Source of the DNA: CAVSVP01 sp963731125
Lineage (GTDB): Bacteria > Pseudomonadota > Gammaproteobacteria > Competibacterales > Competibacteraceae
DNA: 64,000 bases
NCBI GenBank assembly: GCA_963731125.1
Contig: CAVSVP010000036.1
Location: forward strand, 32,439 to 96,438
Direction of reading: 5' to 3'
The notes under the pieces are model-generated. The model had not been told where the DNA came from and ran no database searches. It saw nothing but the letters and a program-made list of their open reading frames with translations. This document shows, one piece after another, positions 45,732 to 54,811 of the stretch; the stretch's first letter is position 1, and each line of letters starts with the position of its first letter. The position numbers and the translations under genes were made by a program.

Positions 45732-48700
45732 TGCCTGTTGGGACTTCTGGACGTAGTTTGGGCGAATATTGTTCCACTAAGGCCGCCATCCGTTCCACGG
45801 TGAAGCCGGCTGGTAGAGGATTAATCTTATTGTTTTCAGGGACGGAAAACGCACCTGCTGAGTTGGATAGCGCCGTCACCGTAGCGATGTTATTCCTACT
45901 TCGGGACGCCTCTCGAAGCTTACTAAGCCATCCGGGGCTCACCTCGGTATTGCTGTTAAGTAACACCACGTCACCCTCGGCCATCTGGCAGCCTTTGTTG
46001 ATGGTCTGAGCATAGCCAAGGTGAGTGGTGTTGCGTAGGGCGGTTATATGGTAATAGGACGCTGCATAGGATTGCAGCATAGGCCAAATTCTCGTATCGG
46101 AACTGCAGTCATCGATAAGCACAAGACGATGGGGGTGGTTCGTATAGCTGAGCAGACTGTCTATACAGGCCTGAATTTCATCGTAGGTGTTAAAAATAGG
46201 AACAATAATTGTGACCAGCCATTCCTTGAGCGCTTCGCGAAAAAGAAGCACTTCGGAGAGGGCTGCGGTGCTTGCGGCATAGTGCGAGGCGGTCAGTATT
46301 CCATTATTAGCGAGTCGCGTGCGCAGAGCCTCGTCTCTGATCAGACGATCCAAAGCGGCTACGGCTTCATCCATATTGTGGGTGTCGATGATCAGTGCAT
46401 TTTCTTCGTGTACCGCGTATTCATGTACGCCCCCCTCCTTTGGGAGAATCGTCGCACAACCTAAGGCCATGGCTTCGAGTCCGGTGCGTCCGAAGCTTTG
46501 AAACTTGGACATATCGACAAATATATCGGCTGTGTTTATTAGATCTGCAACGGCTTCCCGGCTTAGTAAGCCGTGATTTTCAAATGTAAAATCCTGTGGC
46601 AGTGCCAGGAAATCGCTTGAGGTAGGATCGTTACCAAAAATAGTGACATCAACGTTATCTAAATAACGTTGCTGAATGGTCCCGAGCAGCAGCATGGTTT
46701 CCTTGGGTGCACGCAGGGGGCTAGCAGGCTTTACCATAGCCACGATATGGACAGCATGCCGTTCGGCAGTTCTTTTGCGAAGCCAAGGGTAATAGAGGCG
46801 GGTATCCAAGCTAGGAGCTACTTTAGCAACCGTAACATTATGGTGCTGTTGTACAATTTTCCTGATCCAATCTGTCTTGGCGAAACGCACCATATGAGGA
46901 ATGGCTGTGTAACTGGTTTTGGCCTGGTGCAGCAAGTCGGGCCGATCTTCTGGAAGAAAGGTAGGTTCATAATCCTGAATGAAATAAGCAGGCATTACCC
47001 CGGAGGCTGCCTTACAGATTCGCTCCAGCACAGCGACGGTCTTAGAGTGAGTGGCTACTACAATATCGAAGTTGGCGGCATGAGCCAGCAGTTGTGATTC
47101 ATAATCGTAGCAGTAAAACATCTCCCTTGGCGCAAAGGGATGGGATGCAAGAGTGTTATCTCGCCAACTTCTATGGATGGCAATCTCTGAATGGATACCC
47201 AGGCCAAGTATGGCCTCGGAGTCGTGCATAATGGAATCGAAATCGTCACCGCGCTCCACCTGATCCATTAACAGCCAAAGCACACGCAGGTTTTCGCCTT
47301 TCTGAAATCGGTGGATGTATTCGGGAGAGGAGAGGACATCCCTAAGCCGATTTCGTATGTATTCCAGTACAGTGCTCTGATTTTGTTGAGCAATCGCTGG
47401 CTTAATCAGATCAGGGCCATGTTTATTGAAGAGAGATTGGTGACTATTTTTGGTTAGCGACTTTCGTATTTTGTGCCCATAGCTTTTTGATTTTGCATGG
47501 TAGACATAGGTATTATCGGCGATGGCGAGCCTAAAACCGGCCTGCCTGGTCCGAAAGGAAAAATCATTTTCTTCCCCGTAGCCATTTGGAAAAGTTTCTT
47601 GATCCAAGTATCCGATCTTATCGATAACGGCACGCTTGATGACATAGCAAAAACCGTTAATAAAGGGAAGTGACGGAAAACGCTTCTCCGACACTTTTTC
47701 CACTATTCGGGCCATATCATCAACCGTAAAGCCATTTGGCAATGGATTAAGGGACCAATCACTACCTTCACGGACATTAGGCACCGATTGGTAGGTGGCT
47801 GCGTTCGATAGAGGGCCAATAATCCCAATCTCGGGATCACTTTCCCCGCATTCGATAAGCCGGTCTAGCCAGTATTCCGGTACGATGGTATCGCTATTCA
47901 GCAGCACCACATAATCCGCTGTGCTTGCCTTAAGTCCTTTATTCGCTGCTTTAGTGTACCGCTCTGCGACAGGGGATTCGATTAAGGTACATTGATGCCG
48001 AGTAGCGAATTTTCTAAGGAAAGTGGAAGTGACAATATCAGACCCGTCGTTGACGATAATGATTCGGCAGGTGTTTTGGGGGGTGTGCCTGACCACGGAG
48101 TTTAGACATTGCCTGACATCATCAAGAGCATTATGGACACATATCACTATGTCAACGGATTTGCCCGATAACCGACTGGTTGATTGAGTTTGTTTACTTA
48201 TTATTTTCAAAGGCAGTATTTCTGCCTGGGCAGGCGCGGGATGATTAGCCTGATTTTCAAAACTTTTCAATATTTCCTGCATATGATCCGCCGCCAAAGG
48301 AACTTTGGATCGAAGTAGGGTTTTCTCGATAGATCTGATAAATAAATTACCGCTTTTCCACCGCCAAGATTCCAGCAATGCCTTGGTGTGCTGATTTAGC
48401 TGCTCAAGCCAGTGACGCAGTTGTTGATTGCTTAGCTGGTACTGACGAATGTCTTGTTCTCGGGCTGTAAGTCGGTGCTTTTGCTCTGCTTGTAAAAGTC
48501 GGAGTCGTTCTATTTCCTTGTCGCGTTCAAGCAGTTCTATCTTATGGGTTTGCAATTCGGCATGTAGCCTGGCTCTCTCCTTTTCGTTCCCCGTTAGTTC
48601 GGTATGCTGCCTTTCTATTTCCTGCTTGTGTCCTGTCAGTTCATCATGTAGCTTTTCTGTTTTCTGTTGGTGCCCTGTTAGTTCAGCATGCAGCCTTTCT

Positions 48701-49650
48701 ATTTTCTTTCGAAGTTGATTTTCCTGTTGTTTAGCATATGCAATTCGCTCTTGCAGTTGAGATAGCGTTTTATCTTTTGTATGCAAATCGGCGAATTGTC
48801 CGTCAATGGTTCTGCGTAAAACGGTAACTTCTTCCTGGTGCGTGGCTGCTTGTTTGGTTAGAATTGCCTGTGTTTCCTGTCTATCGATTTCCGATTCCAG
48901 ACGCATGGTTTCCAGCTGTTCCATTATCTTGGAGACAGCCTCAGGTAGGTAGAACTGATCAATAAATGTCTTGAAGTGTTGATTTGTTTCTTTGAGATGT
49001 AGAGGAAATAAAATTCCTAAACCAAATAGGACAGGAATTTTAATAAATTCTAATTTTAAATTAGAGGACTCAAGAAAGTCCTCAACAGCTGTTAATACAC
49101 CGTTTTGTATATTATTCTCATAAATTGAGTTGTATAAGTGAGAATTTAGACCGCCATTCTTTATAAGTTCTGTACTATTAGGTTTAACGCCCAACTGTTT
49201 ATAAGGTTTTTGGTGCACAACTGGGATCGTTTCCGGATGGTAATACAAATCACGTCGGCCATAAGGCCAGCCAACATCGTGCAGCATAATCAAAGGAAAG
49301 ATACATTGCGTTTTTTTGCAAAATTTATCGATCAATTTTAGCTCGTTAAAAACCGTATACCAGTTATGGTCGCCATCGATAAAAACCATATCCATCCGGT
49401 CAATATGTGGTAATGCATTTAGACTCGATAATTGGTGGAAGACAAGATGATCTCCATATTCTTTCTGCCACTTTGATATCTCATGTTTTGGTAATAAAGG
49501 ATCAATAACGTGCAGAATGGCTTGATTGGAAACGCAGTATTTGAGAAGATTTATTGTGTTATATTCATGATTGAAACTAATTTCTACAATTGAGTTGGGG
49601 CGTAAGATATTGATCATTGGTTCAATGATTGAATTCCAGAATCGGTGCAT
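45637..49650 (-). pseudogene. Giant glycosyltransferase A: methyltransferase-like, coiled coil, GT2, GT4, GT2
   Basis: ATG 49650 follows AGGAAAAAAAC. Domains of the 1337 codons: a Rossmann/methyltransferase-like domain at 1-230 (MDMVFIDGDHNWYTVFNELK; MLHDVGWPYGRRDLYYHPET), a coiled coil at about 240-430 with 14-residue repeats (LHAELTGH type), then SWRWK; a first GT2 at about 500-720 (VDIVICVHNALDDVRQCLNS; VVLLNSDTIVPEYWLDRL); a GT4-like domain at about 800-1110 (YFIQDYEPTFLPED; FGRTGLEAMALGCATILP); and a second GT2 to the end (TIIVPIFNTYDEIQACIDSL; VVLLNSNTEVSPGWLSKLRE). The last ~15 codons are out of frame after a one-base insertion. The intact protein would have been about 1,830 residues and probably built a surface glycan from several sugars. 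Confidence 0.88.
48557..48706 (-). repeat. 42-bp repeats in coiled coil of giant glycosyltransferase A
   Basis: Three to four units encode RLHAELTGHQQKTE, KLHDELTGHKQEIE, RQHTELTGNEKERA and a partial RLHAEL. The unit is two heptads (14 residues), so copy changes would keep both frame and coiled-coil phase. Confidence 0.8.
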
Positions 49651-50055
49651 GTTTTTTTCCTAAAATATAAAAAACGCTATACAGTTATTTTATGGTAATT
49701 TTCTGATTGGGCTGCTACTGATGGGTTTTGCTGCGCTTTGGCGACAGCCTTAGTCGATGATTTTGTGAATTTGTCAACGATTTAGGTAGACGCACTACGC
49801 CCTGATTTACTCTGTTGTCCGCTCCTCGAATTCGACGGCAAAGCGGTCCAGCGCCATTTTCTAATCTTTGGGTGGTGCAGTCCACTGCTTCGTGATCTGC
49901 TCGATGGCTTGTACCGCTTTCGACATGCTGCGTGACCCGCTTCAATAGTGATTAGCGTGTTTTTAAGTGGAACGCGACTGCTGGTGCATTTATAATCTGC
50001 TTCTTCTTATGAGTAAAGAAGCATCAGGAACCAGCCAATGTTCCGATAAAAAATC
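49651..50055. other. Intergenic region with transposase relic
   Basis: About 400 bp between divergent genes. Apart from the IS256-like relic (49807-49926), no gene is seen. The promoters of giant gene A (minus) and of the binding-protein gene (plus) should be here. Confidence 0.5.
49807..49926 (-). pseudogene. IS256-family transposase C-terminal relic
   Basis: The minus-strand frame reads AIEQITKQWTAPPKD, stop, KMALDRFAVEFEERTTE. The pattern I-x-x-W-x-x-P-x-x-x-W-x-x-AL-x-x-FA-x-x-FE-x-R is the C-terminal end of IS256-type transposases, with the usual Trp codon turned into TAG. Nothing else of the element is recognisable. Confidence 0.55.
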
Positions 50056-51072
50056 ATGTTAGCAAGAATTTTTTTTCTGATGTTGCTTTTATTAGCAGCA
50101 CCTCTTTCCCTGGGCCAGCACTGCGAAATTGAGCGCCCCGTTGTGTTTGCCGGGCTGGATTGGGAAAGTGTTCGAATCCATAATGCCATTGCTCGCTATA
50201 TTTTAGAGCGTGGTTACGGCTGTCAAACGGACAGTATTCCTGGCTCAACCATACCGTTGTTAACCGGATTAGCCCGGGGTGATTTGGACATTGTGATGGA
50301 AATCTGGAAAAACAATGTGCCTGAGGTCTGGAGCAAAGCCTTGGCTGAAAACAAGGTGATGGCGCTTAGCGTAAATTTTCCTGATGCCGTACAGGGTTGG
50401 TACGTACCCCGTTATCTGATTAAAGGCGATCCCGACCGGCATCTTACGCCCCAAGCTCCGGGTCTGGAGTCGGTATTTGATTTGCCGCGCTACAAGGAAA
50501 TGCTGCGTGATCCCGAGGAACCCGATAAGGGTCGATTTTATAACTGTATTCTGGGTTGGCAATGCGAGGTGATCAATACAAAGAAACTCAAAGTTTATGA
50601 GCTAGATGATGACTATACCAACTTTCGTCCCGGTACCGGAGAGGCACTGGCAGCAGCTATCGCTTCCGCCTATCGCCGCGGCAAACCTATCTTGTTTTAT
50701 TATTGGGGTCCGACCTGGGTGATGGGAGCTTTTGATTTGGTGATGCTAAAAGAGCCTGCTTATAACCAAAGAGATTGGCAGGCGTTGAATGAGCAAGTCA
50801 ATCCTAATGTAGCCACTGCCTATCCGAAGGTGGAAGTTTTTATTGGAGTTAGTAAAACTTTTTATGATCAAGCTCCTCAACTCATCACGTTTTTGGATAA
50901 CTATCAGACCACCAATACCATGGTCAGCGAAATGCTGGCTTACATGGAGGAAAATAACGTTGATGAGGAAGCAGTGGCAGTTCACTTTCTCAAAACTCAG
51001 CCGCAGGTCTGGACTCAATGGGTACCCCGGTCGGTGGCGAAACAAGTCAGAGCTGCTTTGCAAGACCATTAG
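50056..51072 (+). CDS. ABC transporter substrate-binding protein (glycine betaine/choline type)
   Basis: This 338-residue protein has a signal peptide (MLARIFFLMLLLLAAPLSLG) and the OpuAC/ProX fold: VVFAGLDWESVRIHNAIARY, GSTIPLLTGLARGDLDIVME and IWKNNVPEVW, with LFYYWGPTWVMGAFDLVMLK supplying aromatic residues that box a quaternary amine. It binds glycine betaine, proline betaine or choline in the periplasm. The permease gene follows 47 bp downstream. No strong Shine-Dalgarno precedes the ATG. Confidence 0.9.
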   Translation: MLARIFFLMLLLLAAPLSLGQHCEIERPVVFAGLDWESVRIHNAIARYILERGYGCQTDSIPGSTIPLLTGLARGDLDIVMEIWKNNVPEVWSKALAENKVMALSVNFPDAVQGWYVPRYLIKGDPDRHLTPQAPGLESVFDLPRYKEMLRDPEEPDKGRFYNCILGWQCEVINTKKLKVYELDDDYTNFRPGTGEALAAAIASAYRRGKPILFYYWGPTWVMGAFDLVMLKEPAYNQRDWQALNEQVNPNVATAYPKVEVFIGVSKTFYDQAPQLITFLDNYQTTNTMVSEMLAYMEENNVDEEAVAVHFLKTQPQVWTQWVPRSVAKQVRAALQDH

Positions 51073-51119
51073 CGCTGCTGCTTTAGAAAATACTTCTTGG
51101 CTGAATGTAGAGACACGCC

Positions 51120-52118
51120 ATGTTTCCTGACAATTTAACGGTACCGCTCGCTGATTGGATCAACGCGGGCGTTGACTGGTTAGTTGTCAACTACGGCGAT
51201 GCTTTTGAGTTTGTTGCCAACAAACTCCTGTTTGTGCTGGTCAAGCTGGAGCAGTTTCTGCGAGGACTGCCATGGTGGTTGGTAGTGATGATAATTGCTT
51301 TTATCGGTTGGCATGCCAGACAGCCGCCCGGAACATTGGGCGCTTTGCTGAACCGTAGCGTACGGCTTCTTCGGCAGCTGCTTACAGCAGGTGTCCGGCA
51401 GATACCTAGAGGGTATTTATCACCGGCTCACCCATTAATATGGGTCTTGTCCACTCTACGTCAACCCGGTTTAGGCTTAGGTTTAGCCTTGGTGATGATG
51501 GCCATTGGCGTGCTGGGACTTTGGGAGAAAGCGATGCAGACGCTGGCTTTGATGTTGGTGGCGACTTTTCTCTCGGTGTTGTTTGGCATTCCCATGGGTA
51601 TTTTCATGGCGTGCAGTGACCGGTTGCGCGCCATTCTGCTCCCGGTATTGGACGCCATGCAGACCATGCCCAGCTTTGTTTATTTAATGCCAGCTCTGCT
51701 GTTATTTGGTTTGGGTAAGGTACCGGCTATTTTTGCCACCGTGGTGTATGCCGTAGCGCCGGTGATCCGTTTGACGGATCTTGGTATCCGTTTAGTGGAT
51801 CGAGAAGTAGTGGAAGCTTCTGAAGCTTTCGGGGCCACGCCGGCTCAGCGGCTTCTCGGTGTCACTTTGCCTCTGGCTTTACCCACTATTATGGCAGGCA
51901 TCAATCAGACCACGATGATGGCTTTGTCGATGGTGGTGGTTGCTTCGATGATCGGGGCTCGAGGACTGGGCGAGGAGGTTCTGCTGGGTATTCAGCGGTT
52001 GGATGTGGGACGTGGGGCTGTGGCAGGGTTAGCGATTGTCCTGCTGGCGATTGTCATGGATCGTATCACCCAGTCTTACGGTAGGCGCATAAGAGCTTAT
52101 CAAAGCCACTCAAACTGA
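51120..52118 (+). CDS. ABC transporter permease (ProW/OpuAB-like)
   Basis: This 332-residue protein has the ProW layout: N-terminal helix region (DWLVVNYGDAFEFVANKLLF), membrane segments, and the BPD_transp_1 EAA-type loop EASEAFGATPAQRLLGVTLP followed by LALPTIMAGINQTTMMALSM. It should form the channel for betaine or choline uptake with the binding protein upstream. No ATP-binding subunit (ProV) follows or precedes it in the window, so the ATPase must be elsewhere or lost. Confidence 0.92.
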   Translation: MFPDNLTVPLADWINAGVDWLVVNYGDAFEFVANKLLFVLVKLEQFLRGLPWWLVVMIIAFIGWHARQPPGTLGALLNRSVRLLRQLLTAGVRQIPRGYLSPAHPLIWVLSTLRQPGLGLGLALVMMAIGVLGLWEKAMQTLALMLVATFLSVLFGIPMGIFMACSDRLRAILLPVLDAMQTMPSFVYLMPALLLFGLGKVPAIFATVVYAVAPVIRLTDLGIRLVDREVVEASEAFGATPAQRLLGVTLPLALPTIMAGINQTTMMALSMVVVASMIGARGLGEEVLLGIQRLDVGRGAVAGLAIVLLAIVMDRITQSYGRRIRAYQSHSN

Positions 52119-52129
52119 TGCGTAGCATG

Positions 52130-52171
52130 TTTGGTTTATCAACTTTGATTAATCAACTTTGGTTTATCAAC
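52130..52171 (+). repeat. Three tandem 14-bp repeats
   Basis: TTTGGTTTATCAAC, TTTGATTAATCAAC and TTTGGTTTATCAAC follow one another directly, 12 bp after the permease stop and 22 bp before the sulfotransferase start. Confidence 0.85.
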
Positions 52172-52193
52172 TGAATTTCAGTCTGAAGATACA

Positions 52194-53045
52194 ATGAAAA
52201 AAGAATATTTATTTATAACTGGCTGTGCTCGTTCAGGAACCACCGCGATTACACTTTTACTTAATCAACATCCATCCATTGGATTAGGAATGGAAAGGTA
52301 CAAATATTATGTAAACAGAAAGAACATAGGGGAAATAAATCCGGCACTTTTTGAAAAACATCGTTTTTTTGATTTTAGGAAGAGTGATACTAATATACTT
52401 CCTAACACGAGCGAATGGAAAGATAATCTCATATCTAAGAATTTTGAAAAAATCCCTATTCTTCAAAAACACCGTTTTTTTAATTTTAATAGGAATAATA
52501 CTAATATTCTTCCTAATTCAGATGTGTGGGAAGATTTTTATAAACAGGTTTTTAGCAAATACGCTCAAGTTACTATTATAGGTGATAAACTTCCAGAATA
52601 TTATAATTTTTATAACGAGATGACCGAAGCATTTCATGTGCCAAAATGGATATTTATGCTTCGCGATATTGAAGATGTTGCGATGTCTTACAACAAAAGA
52701 GCGAATAATACTGAGGATATGTGGCCATCAGATGCAAATTATCGAAGGGCGGTCGAGCACTGGAATAAATCCCTGGAAAAGACGTGGTGTTATATTAATA
52801 AGAAATTTGGTAATTTTTTTTGCTGTGAATATGAAAAACTTTTTTCTTATAATCCTAAATACCTTAAAATCTTACTTGATTTTTTGGAAGTTGATTTTAA
52901 TAGCGAAATTGACAATGCATATCGTTTTCTTACGAAAGACTGGAAAAACAGGATGAAAATTAAAGTATTTCTGACCGAATCAGAGTCGGACTATGTTAAA
53001 AATCATGCAAACTTTTTTTTAGCTAACAATCTTACCAATAATTAG
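52194..53045 (+). CDS. Sulfotransferase (sulfotransfer_3-like) with internal duplication
   Basis: This 283-residue protein starts MKKEYLFITGCARSGTTAIT; GCARSGTT is the PAPS 5'-phosphosulfate loop, and KWIFMLRDIEDVAMSYNKRA is the 3'-phosphate region. Residues about 50-115 contain two similar ~26-residue segments (LFEKHRFFDFRKSDTNILPN and ILQKHRFFNFNRNNTNILPN), offset by 111 bp, that are not normal for the family. The gene is very AT-rich compared with the transporter genes just before it. It likely sulfates a surface glycan or a precursor made by the giant glycosyltransferases. Confidence 0.85.
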   Translation: MKKEYLFITGCARSGTTAITLLLNQHPSIGLGMERYKYYVNRKNIGEINPALFEKHRFFDFRKSDTNILPNTSEWKDNLISKNFEKIPILQKHRFFNFNRNNTNILPNSDVWEDFYKQVFSKYAQVTIIGDKLPEYYNFYNEMTEAFHVPKWIFMLRDIEDVAMSYNKRANNTEDMWPSDANYRRAVEHWNKSLEKTWCYINKKFGNFFCCEYEKLFSYNPKYLKILLDFLEVDFNSEIDNAYRFLTKDWKNRMKIKVFLTESESDYVKNHANFFLANNLTNN

Positions 53046-53347
53046 TAAAAGATTAAGTAAAATTGCCTTGATCAATCAGTTAGAATAAGATTAAAAAATT
53101 AATAAAATTTTTAAAATGGCTCCGATTTTTAATTTTTAATATAAAAAACCAAATCTGGAAAAGCTTATAATCAGCTTTGATTTTTCGGCTCAACTAATTT
53201 TGATTTTGAGAAAAAATTTTGAGAAAAAATTCTCTGAAAAAGTTTTTAAAAGTTATTCTAATATTCTTAATATCCAGCTAGAAAAAATATTGTGATAAAA
53301 GTATATTTCTTTGGAAATATGATTCTGGCAAATTTGGAGAAAAAATA
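53046..53347. other. AT-rich intergenic region
   Basis: About 300 bp, extremely AT-rich, with repeated AAAAATTTT-type runs (for example GAGAAAAAATT twice at about 53216-53232). It may hold the promoter of giant gene B. No gene or clear terminator is visible. Confidence 0.45.
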
Positions 53348-54811
53348 ATGTATCGCTTTTGGAAAGTAATCATAGAACCGATTTTAGAGTGTATCAAACC
53401 AAAAAATATAGTCGAAATTGGTTCAGATTACGGTTTTAACACAAAAAATCTAATAGATTATTGTCAGCAAAATGAAGCAATCCTTCATGTCATTGATCCG
53501 CTGCCGAAATACAACATAAATGAGTGGGAAAAGGAGTACCATCAGCGGGTTGTTTTTCATAAGGAGTTGAGTCTAAATGTGTTATGGAAGCTGGAAAATA
53601 TCGATGTGGTTTTAATAGACGGAGATCATAACTGGTATACCGTATTTAACGAACTGAAAATGATTGAAAAAAGTGCTAAAAAAGCAGGCAAACAATTTCC
53701 GCTGGTGATGCTACATGATATTGGCTGGCCCTATGGCCGCCGCGATCTCTACTATGATCCAGAGACCATACCTGTTGCCTATCGTAAACCCTACAAACGG
53801 GCAGGCATTTTATTAGAACATGCCGTTTTAGCTGAGCAAGGAGGTCTGAATGCACACATTAATAACGCTGTTTATGAAAATAATCAGCAAAACGGTGTGC
53901 TAACCGCCGTGGAAGATTTTCTTGAAGGGAACACACAACAGTTACAGTTTATTAAAATTCCAGGACTATATGGACTAGGTATTATTTATCCTGACGAACT
54001 GCTTCAGCTTAACCCGGCGTTTGCTGAGTGGACCCGGGAACTGGCGACATCATCGTTGTCATGGGCGATTAGTGAAGAAATAGAGAAGGCGCGTATTCTG
54101 ACGGAGGTGGCTCGACAGGAAAAGGAGCGTGAGGCGAGAGAGCATAAGAGGCAAGAAGCGGTGTTGCGCCAAGAAGTGGACGCATTGAAGGACCGTCTTG
54201 TGAATCAAGAGAAGGAACTGCAGGTGGCTAAGGAGGCATCTCAAAAAAGCTTACAGACCAAGGAGCGAGTGGAGGTGGCTTTGCAAGAAGAGCGGAAGCG
54301 CCTGCAGGCGGAAGTAGAGGCACAGCGTAAAATCACTACCGATCTCGAAAGACGTCTTGCGGCAGAGGAGCGGGAAAAAGTTACTATGCGGGAGAACAAT
54401 GCGCAACTGCAGGTGGAGGTGGAAACACAGCGCCGTCTGGCGCAGGAACATCATAGAACCCTTACCAAACTTCGGGAGCGTCTTGCGACGCAACAACTTC
54501 AAGAAGCCACCGCTCGTGAGGAAGTGGAAAAGCACCGCAAAGCGGCAAAGATGAAAACGGACGAGGTATACACCTTGTCTCAATGGATTGAACAAATCCG
54601 CAGTGACTTCGAGGCCATGCTAGGATCCTGGCGCTGGAAAGTCGGTGACAGGGCGGTTAGGCTTACCGAGTTGGCGGTTCTCAGGCAGCGGGTACCCATG
54701 GCAACCGATCATCTTCGAAGCCTTTTCAAAAATTACGACACCTGGGCTAGACAATACCTACCTTTGGCGCAGCAACAACCTTACCAGCATAGCGAAAAAA
54801 AAAAGCGCTAA
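53348..54811 (+). CDS. Giant glycosyltransferase B: methyltransferase-like and coiled-coil part
   Basis: ATG 53348 follows GGAGAAAAAATA. The 487-residue product parallels the N-terminus of giant gene A: ENIDVVLIDGDHNWYTVFNE, MLHDIGWPYGRRDLYYDPET, NGVLTAVEDFLEG, then about 190 residues of charged coiled coil (RQEKEREAREHKRQEAVLRQ onward), then SWRWKVGDRAVRLTELAV. The frame ends at SEKKKR just after a run of ten A (54795-54804); shifting there by one base opens the frame of the next gene in a sensible way. So this is either a real domain protein made by slippage with the next frame or half of a gene broken by an indel. Confidence 0.85.
   Translation: MYRFWKVIIEPILECIKPKNIVEIGSDYGFNTKNLIDYCQQNEAILHVIDPLPKYNINEWEKEYHQRVVFHKELSLNVLWKLENIDVVLIDGDHNWYTVFNELKMIEKSAKKAGKQFPLVMLHDIGWPYGRRDLYYDPETIPVAYRKPYKRAGILLEHAVLAEQGGLNAHINNAVYENNQQNGVLTAVEDFLEGNTQQLQFIKIPGLYGLGIIYPDELLQLNPAFAEWTRELATSSLSWAISEEIEKARILTEVARQEKEREAREHKRQEAVLRQEVDALKDRLVNQEKELQVAKEASQKSLQTKERVEVALQEERKRLQAEVEAQRKITTDLERRLAAEEREKVTMRENNAQLQVEVETQRRLAQEHHRTLTKLRERLATQQLQEATAREEVEKHRKAAKMKTDEVYTLSQWIEQIRSDFEAMLGSWRWKVGDRAVRLTELAVLRQRVPMATDHLRSLFKNYDTWARQYLPLAQQQPYQHSEKKKR

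Noticed and set aside
48449..48718. Plus-strand Ser/Cys-rich frame opposite the coiled coil of giant gene A
   Set aside because: It is the antisense of a Glu/Gln/Lys-rich coiled coil, which yields Ser/Cys-rich chance frames.
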